DNA of 64,000 bases. Origin: Vitellaria paradoxa. Its lineage: Eukaryota > Streptophyta > Magnoliopsida > Ericales > Sapotaceae. Below are positions 22,780 to 35,400 of the stretch, piece after piece. The DNA lies in contig CM034234.1 in the NCBI GenBank assembly GCA_019916065.1, forward strand, positions 16,197,520-16,261,519, read 5' to 3'. The notes under the pieces were generated by a model. It was not told the origin of the DNA, ran no database searches, and saw only the letters and a program-made list of their open reading frames with translations. Position 1 is the stretch's first letter. The number at the start of each line of letters is the position of its first letter. The translations under genes and the position numbers were made by a program.

Positions 22780-24838
22780 TCTTTAGCCATGATACCTTCA
22801 ATTACCAACAACAAAACCTCCTCATTAGTTTATCACATATACGAGAAGGAAAAAATTCTATAAGACATCCACAAAAAGTAGTTAACAAGACTTAAAATTT
22901 AAACCACCAAACCATACCTAAGAATAAACGCAAAAAAACTTCACCGAAATAAGAAAAGAATTAATTTTCACCAAAATTTATAGTTTTGGATTGGATATTC
23001 GCCGATACGCAAAATTCAAATTTTGAGTTATCAAATTATATGGAATCAGATTCAGAAAAACCTCAATTTGATTCCCAAAAAAAAAAAAAGGAATTTATGG
23101 GAATATTCACTAAATAAAGTAAAAACTTATAAATTTTACTTTTTCAAATTTTACTTTACTAAAGGAACATAATTTGGGTTGAGGTTGAGGTTGAGTTTGT
23201 GATGGGAAAAAAAAAAAAACTTACCTTTTTTTATCTGGAGAGGAGGAAAAGGATAATTTTTTTAGTTAATTTTTTAATTTTAGGTTAATTTAACATTTTT
23301 ATTCTTTACAATTTAAAAAAAATTAAAATATAAGAGTATAAATTTGATATTTAAAAAAAAATTAAGAGTAATAGCTGTGGGTTGAGGTATCAACTTTTTT
23401 TCCAAACCTATTTCAAAAAAAAAAAATTCCAAACAGAACCTGAGGCTTAATTTAATTTTTTTTGTGTTTGGGAAGGGAAAAAAATTAATTTCTTAGTAGC
23501 TGGCTTTTTAATGTTTGTTAATTTGATATTTTACTCTAAAAAATTTAACAGAAAATTAAAATATAAGAAGATAAATTTGATAATTTTACAAATAAACAAA
23601 TAATCAAATAAACTAATAAACTAAAGTTTCCAATTGGAGGCTAAGTCTCCCATGAGCCAACTTCGTGGCAGTAGCACTGACTTTTCCCTAGTCAGGTACA
23701 TAACTATTTAAACAATAAGCTTGCAAAGTCATCAGCCAAATTGTCATTTTAATTCATCTTAGCAACAATTTTACTCAATCGTCTATGGAATGACGAATTG
23801 AAATTATTAGCTGCATATGCTTAATTTTCCATTCTCTTGTATTCATTTTGAATTTGTGGTTTTAAATTTTGAAATTATGAAGGGGAGGGAAACTAAAAGA
23901 GAACTAGTAAGGATAAAACTTGAAAAAAAAAAAAAAAATAAGCATAAGGCTAATAAAAAATCATTTTTTATTATTTTTCACTCAGAAAAAAAAAAAAAAG
24001 AAAACCCTGCCCCGGCTCCGGGGGATAAAAAAAATAGTGCAGCTCACCATGCTACCTTGTGCATGCCGAATTAATAATTAATTGGGGAATTCTAGTTAGT
24101 CCAAAGTTGTTTTGTGTTTACAAGATTTTTGAACTTTGTTGAGTAACAATCCTTGGCTAAAGGGCCAGTTTTTGCTCCATTGCTTTGATTGCATTCCGTG
24201 TCTTGGTGAAGGTCATGATAAAATTGGAAATGGAGGAGCTTTTGGAACCAAGGTATTGGGTTAAGAATGGTTATGTCATTCTGATAAAAAAAAAAATTTA
24301 ATCTAAACTACCTTTCCCAACACCAAAAATCGTATTCAAATTAATCTAAACTACACTTTCTCAGCCACCAAACACAACAAAACTATAAATCTTCTTCTCA
24401 TCCAGCAGATTCATCCACCACAATCAATATTCAACCACCACAATCAATCAATTGAAACCAAATGAAATTAAATAATCAAATGTAGGAAACATCCGCAGCA
24501 CAAAAAAAAAAAAACTTACCTGTGAGAGAGGACGAAATAGGTGGAGCTCGGTAGGCGAAGGTGGTCGGTGGGCTTGGTGGTGAGCGACGACCAAGACGAT
24601 TGAGAGAGTGAGAGGGGTTTTCGGTGGTTAACTGAGAGAGCACGACAGAGAGCGAGAGAGCGAGAGAGAGAGAGAGAGAGAAGAGTTCGAATGAGGCCGA
24701 CCTGCAGTTTTAAGGCAATGTAGAAAGCGTCATTTGATATAGTGTTTTCAGACAACGTCATTTCGTTTAGCACTTTCAACAAGAAAATGCTATATCAAAT
24801 AGCGTTTTCTGTATCATACATAAACGTCCTTTCAAACT
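22780..24838. other. MULE 5' region upstream of MURA
   Basis: Non-coding in appearance. It contains homopolymer A runs (near 23080, 23208, 23925, 23990, 24500), a GA microsatellite at about 24654-24681 and GCGTTTT-type palindromes near the right end. It probably held the MURA promoter and leader. Confidence 0.5.
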
Positions 24839-24845
24839 CCGCTTT
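24725..24845. repeat. Subterminal palindromes, MULE right end
   Basis: Three units matching those at the left end. The clearest is about 24783-24812, where GAAAATGCTAT is followed after a short loop by ATAGCGTTTTC. The units lie just inside the right terminal inverted repeat. Confidence 0.65.
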
Positions 24846-24933
24846 TACTAACGATATTCCTGCAAATACTTTTAAACTGACGGTAGACACCATATATTTT
24901 ATTTAATTAACCGTAAAACAAAAAAAAAAAATC
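24839..24933 (-). repeat. MULE right terminal inverted repeat
   Basis: Reverse complement aligns with 16518-16610 over about 95 bp with many substitutions. It is followed directly by the 10-bp target duplication CTCAAGAAAA at 24934-24943. Confidence 0.8.
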
Positions 24934-24958
24934 CTCAAGAAAACCCCCTGAACTTCAA

Positions 24959-25326
24959 GGGTCCGTTTGGCATACTAATTTCTTCTATAAAACTCTATAA
25001 ATCTCTAATAACTCCTTTATCTCTAATTTTTCTACAATCACTAATTTCAAAAAATTCTAATATTTCGCTAAAAAAATAAAAAAATCTGAAAGTAGGTTAA
25101 TCGAATATGTAAATTTTTAATATAATCATATTTTTTATGTCAAAAGCTTTCAAATGAGTACCATTATCATTATTTTTTGTGAATTTTTTTGAATCCGTGG
25201 GAATGATTTTTTAAATTCGTTCCCACGATTTGTTATTTTTTAGAAAAAAAAAAAAGGACACCAAAATTAATTTCAAATCACATTTTATCTCAATTTATCT
25301 TATTTTTTCTTACGCCAAATGGAGCA
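24959..25326. mobile_element. Possible MITE beside the MULE
   Basis: The outer ends form imperfect inverted repeats (GGGTCCGTTTGGCATA and, reversed, TGCTCCATTTGGCGTA), typical of small plant DNA elements. I could not define a target duplication. It begins only about 15 bp beyond the MULE target duplication. Confidence 0.45.
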
Positions 25327-28300
25327 CATATGATTGTTCAAGTATGATCGGTGAATGGGGGACAACAACAAGTACAAGTGTACAATGATTGCGATGCATC
25401 ATAAAAACTCCATTAATGGGCGCATGTACCTTATAAGTATCATCTCAAACTAAACAATAAAAGGATAAGCAAGAATCGTCTCTCTCTCTCTCAAAAAAAG
25501 AAAATTGAACGTACCATTTCAAACGTGGAATTTGGCAACTCGTTAATATTTCATTAAAAAAATTAAGCTCAAAAGAAAACGAGATAAGAACTCACACCTA
25601 CTGTAAAAATGAACACAGGCTCGTCATAAACAGAACAAGGAAATTGGTTAGAGATACAGGATTTTAACTACAAGTAGATTTCAGATGACTCAGGCATGAT
25701 TTGGGAAGCATTTTAGGACATATGTAGCAGAATAGGTAAATAAGTATTTTATATATTTTTAGTAACAAATATGAAGAAAATTATCTACACTAGACTCTCT
25801 AAAGTCATAGTTATTTTTACTCCTACTATAGTAACTCTTCATTTCTGCCGAGTTACTGTTCACCAGTTGGACAATTATTTATTATTTGTTGAAGAAGACA
25901 ATGACCTTTATATTGAAGGAGATAATAGGCTCCACTTTTAGAAAATTAATTTTTTAATAGATAATTGGTAAAATGCCTAGTATTGGTGTGGCTTGAAAAA
26001 GAAAAGCTACTAGGTAAACCTAAAATGTGTACTGTTTACTAGATAATTTGACTATCCATTGGTGCACTTGCTCTTAGCTTACTTTTTTTTAACTAGCTAC
26101 TATTTTTTTTTTTTTTTTTTGTTTGGGAAGTCAAGCTAGTTATAGTTAAATTTATATATTTACATTTATGCCCTTATTGTTTTATGCTATTTTTCAAAAT
26201 TACCTTTGAAGACATACATACCCAACTCCTCAAAATCTGAGAGAATGGATCGACACCAATTCAGAGGGGTCAACCCCTTTCCCTTACCATCTGTATATAT
26301 AATGGCAACAGTTTGTTCAGCCATACTGTTTCAGATCTATACTATAAAAAACGTTCATTTACCATTTAAAAAAAGGGTTGGCAACTTCTGTTAACGGGAT
26401 CGACCCCATTAGTTAGTTCACATGGCTGTGTATTGCGAGAGAGAGGCGATTTTGGGGAGAAAGAATAACTTAAGAGTCCTGGAGCGTGTTTCGCCCTGTG
26501 CGCACCTCAGTACGAGATAGCGGCTGCGGACTTCCACGTACCAGAAGAATAGCCTAAGGGTAACTTAATAATTTACCAAAAGACATATAATAGCTGCAAC
26601 AACAGTGTTTAATCATTTTAGTCGGCTAGTAGCAAAGGTTCCAAACGAACCCTCACTCTTATCTCTGCTTTTTTCCTTCCTCAGTATGGTCTATTCAATT
26701 TGGATACAACACAAAGTGACATCACACACAGTTCCACGTAATGTCCAATCAGAAGCTAGCTATGTCAGAATTTTGGCCGCTAAACTTTTTCCCCCTTTTG
26801 CAGGAGAAGCAAACTTCGGCTTAACCCCCAATTTTTATACTGCAAGTATAAATTGAAACGGAGAAAGGCACAGTTCTCCGCCCGCCCTAAATGTGCGCCG
26901 AATTTTCTTCATGGGACTTGGGTGTTTGGTCGATAAAAAATTAGGTAAAAAATATAATAAAAATAAAAAATATGACATAAAAGTAAAATATAAAAAATTT
27001 TGATTGAAAAAAAATATAAAAAGTAGTTAAAGTTTATAAGTTTTAGAGATTTTTGATGTTACCGAATAAGATATCCAATGTATGCAAGTACTATAGTTTT
27101 AAAAAATAGTAGCAAATGTCATAATGGTTACAGTTGCGCTAACACGAAAATGAAATGTAATGGTTGTTGTGAAACGAAAACAAAAATTAAAAGCGTGAAT
27201 TTTCTTAAATTAAGTAATTTTTTATATTTTAACGATTAAAATGTATAAATATAACTAAAATGTTACTTCACACGTGTAATGCTCCATTTAATAATTTTTC
27301 TACAAAATTTGTATATCAAGTAATGCCTAGTACTAATGGGTGTTGCATATTTGTAACTGAAATAATTCTAAAAGTGTCATCACTATCATCACTATTAGTA
27401 GTACCATTGCCTTCACTCCCAATATTTAATTGAGGTGGTATTGTTACTTATAAAATAAAATTTAATATTATATGATTTTATTAATTTGTATCATCAAAAT
27501 ATAAAATATAAATGTTTGTTGTTATATTTTTTTATAGCTAAAATCTTAAATTAAGTTTAATTAATTACAATAAATTTAATTTAATTTAATTTTTAGTGTA
27601 ACTAATATTTTTGTTAATATATTATAGTATAAAAATTATACTTAATTAATATTTTTAATATAAAATGCTTAATTAATAATGTTTAATATAACCAATATAA
27701 ATTATATAATATATTATTATATTATTATAATTATATTTAATTAATATTTTTGTTAATATGTTACATATAATAGTTATGCTTTATTAATTAATTAATAATG
27801 TTTAATATAACTAAGATAAATTATACAACATATTAATATAATAATATAAATTATATTAAATTAAATTTATTGCAACTACAATTTAATAAAAACTTCTAGT
27901 GCTTTAACATTTTTATTGATATGTTATGGTATAACAGTTTTGTTTAGTTAATAATTTTAGAATAACTAACATAAATTATATAATATATTAATATAATAAT
28001 ATTATTAATTATATTAAATTATATTTAATATAACTTTTAATATAGTTAATATTTTTGCTATTATGTTATAGTGAAATAATTATGTTAAATTAATAAATTT
28101 TAAAATAAAATGCTTAGTAATAGTTGATACCTTTGTCAGTGATGCTTAAAAATTTCCCAAAAAAAAAAAAATGATGCTTAATTAATAATTTTTAATGATT
28201 ATATAAATTACAAAATATATCTTAATATAAAATTTTAATTATTGTATTTAATTATAATTATAAATAATTCAATAAACTTAACTATAATATAATATATTAT

Positions 28301-29298
28301 ATTAATATTATATATCAAAACTATTATATTTATTACTTCTCAGAGCCAAGTACCAACAATTAATGCGCCCCATTGCCCAAGGAACCTCTTCACCTGCGGC
28401 CTTAATTCAACACTACCCTTCTTGGGTGCAAAAGGTGATACCTCGCCCCCAGGGCCCTCCCCCCTAGCCTCAAAGGAATGATGGAGACAACACCACTTTT
28501 CTTGTTTCACACTTCTGCGCGTTCCATTCTTTTCTTCATCAGACTCTTCGTTCTCTGTTTCAGACTATCAGCAGCTTTGCTTTTTCAATTTTTTTATTTC
28601 GATTTTACCTTTCAAAATTTGTAATAATAATCCATGGAGAAGGGAAAATCTAAAGAAAAAAAGAACAGCACCTGGTACTAAAGCTGAAGCCGAAAAAAGA
28701 TGAAGGAGCGAAGCGGTTTGCTTAATCTCAATCTGAAACTATTTTTTTCATGATTTTTGATTTCTCACAAGATTCAGTTTCTTCTTTTATCTTAGAACTT
28801 TAGTTTAGAGTTTTGTTGAAAAATTAGAACTTTATTTTCAGGATTCGGTTCAAAGATTTGTTGAAAAATTAAAATTTTTTTCCGTATCTATTGGAAGATG
28901 CAAAGGGTTTCAAATTAAACTTTTTCTTTCTGTTTTTGTGAAATTTTTTAATTTATGTCGCAATTTCTATCTTCAACATAGCCCATGTAACGCCATTGTA
29001 AAAGCTTTTACAACATCATTGTAACAGCTTATACAACATCGTAACATGTAATTATGATGTGATTACCGCTCCATATGCTGTAACATGACTTTAACGGACT
29101 CGAAAGTCGCCAATTTCATTATGTAACGAACAACACCCTTGCGTAAAGCCAAGTTTTAATACAATGTACACTAAGGACCATCACAAATGCACAATTTTAC
29201 CTCCCACTAGATTCTCAACAACAAAATGGGGTTAAGCATGAACCCCATAAGAATTTTGGTAGTATCCAACCTCAGATAAACCAATGCACTCGAATGAA
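25327..29298. other. Gene-free AT-rich stretch
   Basis: No supported gene. Short frames near 26206-26394 and 26605-26856 have no recognisable domain. 27230-28320 is extremely AT-rich, with recurring TTAATTAATA / TATAATATATTA words and several loose copies of a roughly 120-bp pattern. 28960-29110 repeats GTAACA / TACAAC words. These look like decayed element interiors that I cannot assign. Confidence 0.5.
27530..28110. repeat. Diverged AT-rich tandem-like repeats
   Basis: The order 'TTAATATTTTTGTTAATATGTTA', 'TTAATTAATAATGTTTAATATAAC' and 'AATTATATAATATATTAATATAATAAT' recurs about four times with changes at an interval of about 100-140 bp. It could be an old tandem array. No function is seen. 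Confidence 0.45.
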
Positions 29299-29511
29299 GA
29301 ATCAACCATCGGTTCCTTCGCTAAAAAGCTTTGTCCTCAACTTTGCCCTTGGTTTAGCTGAAAGCCCTTTAGCCAATATCTCTTGATCATACTTGCGAGC
29401 CATATCTACCATACCTTTTTGCACCAAAGCATCAATCAAAGCATTGTAAGCGTGCTCATTTGGACTCAAGCCATGCTCTTCCATTTTTTCCCACACAACG
29501 AGAACTAGTCG

Positions 29512-29779
29512 TGTTATAGAGCAATAGAGAGAGAGAAGCTAAAAAAACAAAGACGGAACCTTTTTTGATAAACAGCTAACCTCTACAACTTTACAAGATA
29601 GAAATAGTAGATTTATATAAAAGAAAAACTCAACTAAATCTCCTATTTTCTAGCCATAACAGACTCCTCAAACTCAGGAGTTCAAATTTATCCAGGACTC
29701 TTACTAAGTCATAACAAACAGATTATTTATTCAAACCATAAATAGAAATGGTGACGTGGAATTTGGATTAGCATCAACA
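29512..29779 (-). repeat. 3' LTR of the second Copia element
   Basis: 268 bp, TG...CA, matching 33857-34124 with about 14 substitutions. The purine-rich tract at 29780-29790 borders its inner edge. Confidence 0.93.
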
Positions 29780-29787
29780 TCCCCCCC

Positions 29788-32700
29788 TTAATCCTGATTC
29801 ATAATGGCAGTGACTCCCAATAATTGTCTCAGCTTGACAAAGGATCCATACTTCAGGGGCTTGGTGAAAATGTCAGCCACTTGGTCTTCAAACTTACAAT
29901 AGATTAGTTTAATCCTTCCCTTGCAAACTTGATCTTTGATAAAATGATAACGAGTGTCAATGCGCTTGCTTCTTCCATGCACTACAGGGTTTTTTGCTAA
30001 GTCAATTGCCGAGATGTTGTCAACATAAATCTTTGTAGGGCCTTTGATGGCGATATAAGTATGACTCAATAAATTCTGAAACCAGATTGCTTGGCATGCA
30101 CTTGTAGCAGCAGCTACATATTCTGCCTCACAAGTTGAAAGTGCAACAATAGGCTCCTTCTTTGATAACCATGAAAATGCAGCTGAGCCAAGCTTAAAAA
30201 CATAACCTGAAGTGTTTCTGCGGTCATCTAAGTCTCCTCTCCAGTCACTATCTGAGTAGCCAACAAGATTTAATTCATCTGATGGAGCATAAAGTAAGCC
30301 ATGGTTAAGAGCGCCTTTTATGTACTAAATAATTCTCTTGGCTGCTTGCAAGTATGACTGCCTTGGAACCTCCATGAATCGACTTATGAGACCAACTGCA
30401 AAACTAATTTCAGGCCTCGTACATGTGAGGTACCTAAGACTTCCAACAAATTGCTTAAAATATGTGGCATTAACCTGAGCATCATCACCCACCTTTGATA
30501 GTTTCATGCCAACCTCCACTGGTGTTTTGGCAGAATTACAATCAAGCATTTTAAATCTCTTCAAAATATCAGTAGCATATTTCTTTTGACATATAAAAAT
30601 TCCATTTTCTTTCTGATCAACTTCAATGCCAAGGAAATATGACATTAATCCCAAATCAATCATATCAAACTCATTTTCATGGCCCTTTTGAACTCCTCAA
30701 TCATTTCACAATTATTTCCAGTGAATATAAGATCATCCACATAAAGACACAGCAAAAGAATATCACCAAAATCATTTACCTTTATGTATAATGCATGTTC
30801 AGATGAACATTTCTGAAATCCAACAGCCTGGAAGAAAGAATCTATGCATTTGTTCCAGGCTCTCGGCACTTGTTTTAAGCCATAAGGGGCCTTCTTCAAT
30901 CTGTATACTTTATTTTCACAACCTTCTTTCATGAAGCCTGGAGGTTGTCTTACAAAAACCTCATTTTCAAGTGGCCCATTAAGGAATGCTGATTTTACGT
31001 CCATTCGATAAATCTTCCATCTGTTCTGGGCAGCCATATCAATCAATAATCTGATTGTTTCAATTCGAGCCACAGGATAAAAAACCTCTTGAAAGTCATA
31101 ACCGGGTCATTGTTGGCAACTAGTCATGCCTTGTGCCTTTCAATTTTACCATTGGATTTCAGCTTAGTCTTGAAAACCCACTTCACATCAATTACTTTCT
31201 GTCCTTGAGGAATATTAGTAAGCTCCCATGTGTTGTTTTTTTCAATTGCCTCCAGCTCTTTTTTCATGGCACTCAACCATTTAGGGTCTTCAAGAGCCTC
31301 CTCGAGTGTTACAGGTTCACAATCTGTAAACATACAAAATTGTACTATGTTTCCTTCATCATCTATAGCACTGTCAGGTGTTACCTCAAAATCTCCTAGT
31401 GCTGCTAGTAGCTGTCGATGTCTTCTTGGCCTTTCATTATTTAAGTCTTGCTAAGGAAGGCTAGATGTTGTACGTTCTCCATATTTTCTGTATCATCTTC
31501 AGTAATTGATGTAACTCGCCTTCTTGAATCATTCTCACTGTCCATCTCCCATTCCCAAGCCTCATCTTCAGCAAATATCACATCTCGGCTGAGAATTACT
31601 TTCTTTGTGGTGGGGTTGTAAAGCTTGTAACCTCCATTCTTATAGCCAACAAAGACAACCTTTTTTCTATGATCGTCCAACTTTGATCTCACTTGAGCTG
31701 GAACATGTGCATAGGCAACTGAACCAAAGACTCTGAGATGTTTTGCACTTGGTTTAACACCACTCTAAGCTTCTGCAAGAGTGATTGACTTGACAACATG
31801 CGTTGGGCAGCTATTTATCAGATAAACAGCACATGAAACAGCTTCAGTCCAAAAATAATTTAGCATACCTTTGTCTTTAACATGCTCCTCGCCATATCCA
31901 TTATTGTTCTATTGCTATTCCATTATGTTGCGGAGTGTAACGGTAAGTTATTTCATGTTATATCCCCCTGCTGTTCACAATACTCAAGGAACTCATTAGA
32001 AGTATATTCACCACCACCGTCAGTTCTCACCAATTTGATCAAGTGACCACTTTCTCTTTCGACATGTGCCTTAAAGCTTTTAAAATAATCAAAGACTTCT
32101 GATTTTTGCTTCAAAAAATACACCCAAGTCTTCCTTGTATAATCATCAATAAAGGTAAGAAAGTAACGATTGTTACCAAGTGATAGGATGTTCATCGGAC
32201 CACAAACATCTAAGTGAATAAGTTCAAGTGGCTCTCCCGTGCGTCAATTTCTGCCTGCTACGAAAGGAATTCTGTGTTGCTTTCCAAGAGTGCAAGCTTC
32301 AAATAATTGCTCAGGATGTTATATGCTAGGTAAGCCTTTTACCATATTTTCTTGAGCCAACAACTTCAAGCTGCAAAAATTTAAATGTCCAAAACGAAAA
32401 TGCCATAACCAGGATTCATCTTGAATAATAGCATTAAGGCAAGGATAGGCAGCAGAGGCAATATCCATTCGGAACATTCGGTTATTTGTCAGAGGTGCTT
32501 TTAGAATGAGTGTACCTCTTTTGTCAAAAATAGAGAGTTGAATATCACATAAGTGCATGACTTAACCTCTTTCAAGCAGTTGACCCACACTAAGCAGGTT
32601 GCTTTTCATGTCTGGCACATAGAACACATCTAAAATGTACATGTGGTCTCCAATTTTTGTTTTGATAAGAATCTATCCTTTTCCCATCACCGGTATGGTA

Positions 32701-33842
32701 CTGTCATCAGCGACTTTCACCTTGGAGCAAATTGAATCATCAAGTTCCACGAATAGTTCTTTCTTGCCACACATGTGATTAGTACACCCAGTATCAAGAA
32801 ACCAAGTGTTGTGATCTGATGCTTCATTGGTTGCTGTAACCATCAACAGGGCATGATCCTCATCTTCTCCTTCTTTTGCACAATGAGCTTCTTAATTATT
32901 CTCCTTGTATCTGCACTCATTTGAATAATGACCACGTCTATGACATGAGTAGCACTCAACGTTAGATTTATCATACTTTCTTCTACTATGTCCTCGACCT
33001 CGACCTCTATAATTTGTGTCAGGTTGGTAGCTGAAATCAGAGTTCTCTGCATTATTAGCATCGTTATAGTAACCTTTGTAACTATTGTGAGTGCCACGAC
33101 CTCTGCTGTTGTGATGACGACCACCACGTCCTCGTCCTCTGCCACGAGAACCACCATATTTTTAGCCCTTTTCACTAGTTCGTTCATCTTTGACTGAGAC
33201 TAAAACCTGCAAGGCTTGCTCAAGTGGCTTCTGGACTTGCCTTTCATTTATGCGTTGTTCATGAGCTTGCAATGTACCGGATAATTCGTCAAGAGTCATT
33301 ACTGATAAATCATGGGCCTCTTCTATTGCCACCATCACATGCTCAAATCTGAGTGTTAGAGTCTGTAGTATCTTCTCTACCTTGGCTATATCATTCAGCT
33401 CCTCTCCACATGTTTTCATTTGATTTGTCAAATCAAGAAGCCGATTTATATAATCATTCACAGTTTCAGAAACTTCCATTTGTAATAGTTCATATTGACG
33501 CCTCAAGGTTTGAAGTCTCACCTTTTTTACTTTCTCTACTCCTTTGAATGATGTTGCGAGAGTGTCCCAGGCTTGCTTTGATGTAGTTGCTCCAGCAATC
33601 TTCTCAAAAATCTCCTCATTCACTCCTTGGTGAATGTAATACAGTGCCTTCTTATCCTTCTTCGTATTCTCACGGTGGCTGTTCCTTTGTGCTTCAATTG
33701 CATTTTGTGCAAGAGCTGCAACTTTATGTTCCACGACAGATAGCAATTTGTGGTACTCAAACAACACCTTCATCTGGACACTCCACCGATTGTAATTTTT
33801 CCCATCCAATATGGGAATTGAGGGCTGGACAAAGTTATTCAT
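29788..33842 (-). pseudogene. Copia gag-pol, many stops
   Basis: Gag starts at Met 33842 (MNNFVQPSIPILDGKNY, UBN2 family) and stops at 33162. Read-through gives an Arg/Gly-rich stretch and the CCHC knuckle CYSCHRRGHYSNEC (about 32930). Then come protease (LDTGCTNHMC), integrase ([17 protein letters not shown], 32195-31953), the connecting part to about 31441, and reverse transcriptase with YVDDLIFTGN (about 30735). RNase H at 30069-29788 has IYVDNISAIDLAKNP and ends in the TKPL motif region. At least six internal stops or frame changes interrupt it. Compared with the first Copia in this window it is far better preserved. Confidence 0.93.
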
Positions 33843-33856
33843 AGCTCTGATACCAA

Positions 33857-34124
33857 TGTTATAGAGCAATAGAGAAAGAGAAGCTAAAAAAACAAAGACG
33901 GAGCCTTTTTTGATAAACAGCAGACAACTACAACTTTACAAGATAGAAACAGTAGATTTATATAAAAGAAAAACTCAACTAAATCTCTTATTTTCTAACT
34001 ATAATAGACTCCTCAAACTCAGGAGTTCAAATTTATCCAGGACTTTTACTAAGTCATAACAAACAGATTATTTATTCAAACCATAAATAGAAATAGTGAC
34101 GTGGAATCTGGATTAGCATCAACA
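33857..34124 (-). repeat. 5' LTR of the second Copia element
   Basis: Partner of 29512-29779. The primer-binding site lies one base from its inner edge. The outer edge ...CATCAACA meets PPR coding sequence after the 5-bp duplication GGTCG. Confidence 0.93.
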
Positions 34125-35344
34125 GGTCGAAGAAAACCCCATCGCCCAAATTTCCTCATAAGCATCACGTATGTGTCCATCCTTGGACGAACTCCCCCAG
34201 CCATCATACTATCAAACAGCTTAAGAATCTCCCTGGGCTTTTCAAGGTACCCAAAAAGGGAATGATAAGTCAACACATTTGGCACGCAACCCTTTGCACG
34301 CATTTGACCGAGCACTTTATACGCTTCCCTAACTCTCCCATATTCACAAAAAAGCTTAATAATCGTATTGTAAGTTACAACATTAGGTTCACAACCCAAT
34401 TCTTTCATCTCAAGATAGAGCCGAATCGCAAAATCAACGCCATTTGAGCGTCCCATTGCATGAAGGGCTGTATTATACGCCACCACATCTAGTTTAATCC
34501 CCTTCTTCTTCATCTCCTCATACAATTTCACAGCATTGCACGGCTTACTCTTGCATTGTATATCCATATATATGGAATACGAAAATACATCTTTCTGAAT
34601 ACCCATTCGATCCATCTCCTCCCAACTCTCTACACTTACTCCACCACCCCATTTTGCACCAACCACGAAGAATTATATTGTAAACCTTAGTGTTCACATA
34701 CAAATGCAAATCTTTGTCATTCTTCTTACCCAAGCACATTTCTTCAGCCTCAATTACATGCTTACGCTCACATAACGCATCGACGAGGTTCAAAAACGAC
34801 AATTCATCCTTCAAATTGAATTCTCCCGTTCGATAATAAGCCCTAATTGCTTCATCAACAAGGTGTGCTGACGCATAGCGATTGAAAAGTGCTCGAAACG
34901 TGTTGTGGTTCGGCATTGAATGGGCGTTTTTCGCCATTTCTTCGATTAAATTCCAGGCAAGATCGAACTCGAAGAACTTACCGAGAATGTCAATTGTCCG
35001 ATTGTAGGTTTCGGTGGAGTGTTGGAACTCGCACTCCGTCTGGACCCAGCTGAAGAACTCGAAGGCGCGTTTCCAGTCGTTGCTGTAACAAGAAAGTGTT
35101 TCGAGCACTGTGTTTTCGTCGAAATCGAATGCATTGGCTATCGTAGAGGGCTTTTGAAATAAGTGACCGTGGATTAAGGAGTTTGATTCAGATTTTGGAT
35201 AGTTAAGATCAGGACATGAACTGGGTTTGGAGGATCTCGCAGAAAAAGATGAATTTTTTGGAGGGTGTGAGTGAAAATTGAGAAAAAATTGGATTTGAGA
35301 GAGGAGAGATTGAGGCAAGCGAAGGGAATGGCGTCGAGAAGACG

Positions 35345-35400
35345 CCCACGAGAGCATCGTTTTTTTTTTTTTTTTGGTAAGTCCCAAGAGAGCATTGTTG
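35345..35400 (-). mobile_element. Minimal dA-tailed insertion at the PPR start codon
   Basis: A 17-bp direct repeat (35345-35361 and 35384-35400, two mismatches) flanks only 22 bp, made of a T-run and GGTAAGT. This is the signature of target-primed insertion of a severely 5'-truncated retrotransposed RNA, with its A-tail on the minus strand. The duplicated target includes the start ATG, so a second ATG with the same first codons (MLSW) lies upstream and leads out of the PPR frame. Confidence 0.7.

Larger units (their letters stand above)
16518..24933 (-). mobile_element. Mutator-like element carrying MURA and a PMD gene
   Basis: An 8416-bp element bounded by about 95-bp imperfect inverted repeats (16518-16610 and 24839-24933) and perfect 10-bp direct repeats. 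Both ends carry clusters of GCGTTTT palindromes. On the minus strand it encodes a MuDR/MULE transposase (21429-22779) and a plant mobile domain gene (17215-19679). Both are broken, so it cannot move by itself now. The PMD gene lies downstream of MURA in the same direction. Association of PMD genes with transposable elements in plants is established. The body between the genes (19.7-21.4 kb) and upstream of MURA (22.8-24.7 kb) is non-coding as far as I can tell. Confidence 0.9.
29512..34124 (-). mobile_element. Ty1/copia retrotransposon inserted in the PPR gene
   Basis: 4613 bp with 268-bp LTRs (29512-29779, 33857-34124). The target duplication is AGTCG/GGTCG, one mismatch (29507-29511, 34125-34129). 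The primer-binding site complementary to initiator tRNA-Met is at 33844-33855 (minus strand), and a purine tract (TAAGGGGGGGA, minus) lies beside the left LTR. The domain order gag-protease-integrase-RT-RNase H is that of Copia. By hand the LTRs differ at about 5% of positions. Stops interrupt the coding region, so it is not autonomous now. Confidence 0.95.
29299..35357 (-). pseudogene. PPR gene of At1g80550 type, frameshifted and split by Copia
   Basis: P-class pentatricopeptide repeat protein; such proteins bind organelle RNA, and the likely homologue (At1g80550, named from memory) is predicted mitochondrial. The start is Met at 35357 (MLSWASSRRHS). The first part encodes a basic/serine-rich N-terminus and repeats such as HSTETYNRTIDILGKFFEFD. 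Near 34650 the frame shifts (GAGTTGGGAGGAG, two bases short of the expected Phe/Tyr-Trp-Glu-Glu) and continues as WEEMDRMGIQKDVFSYSIYM to GRWGFLRPV. There a Copia element (29512-34124) intervenes. The gene resumes at 29496 with WEKMEEHGLSPNEHAYNAL and stops at 29302. Two independent lesions make it non-functional. A dA-tailed micro-insertion also duplicates the start-codon region (35345-35400). Confidence 0.9.

Noticed and set aside
27060..29160. Possible 2 kb element flanked by CAATGTA
   Set aside because: The inverted repeats were too weak to separate from AT-rich background.
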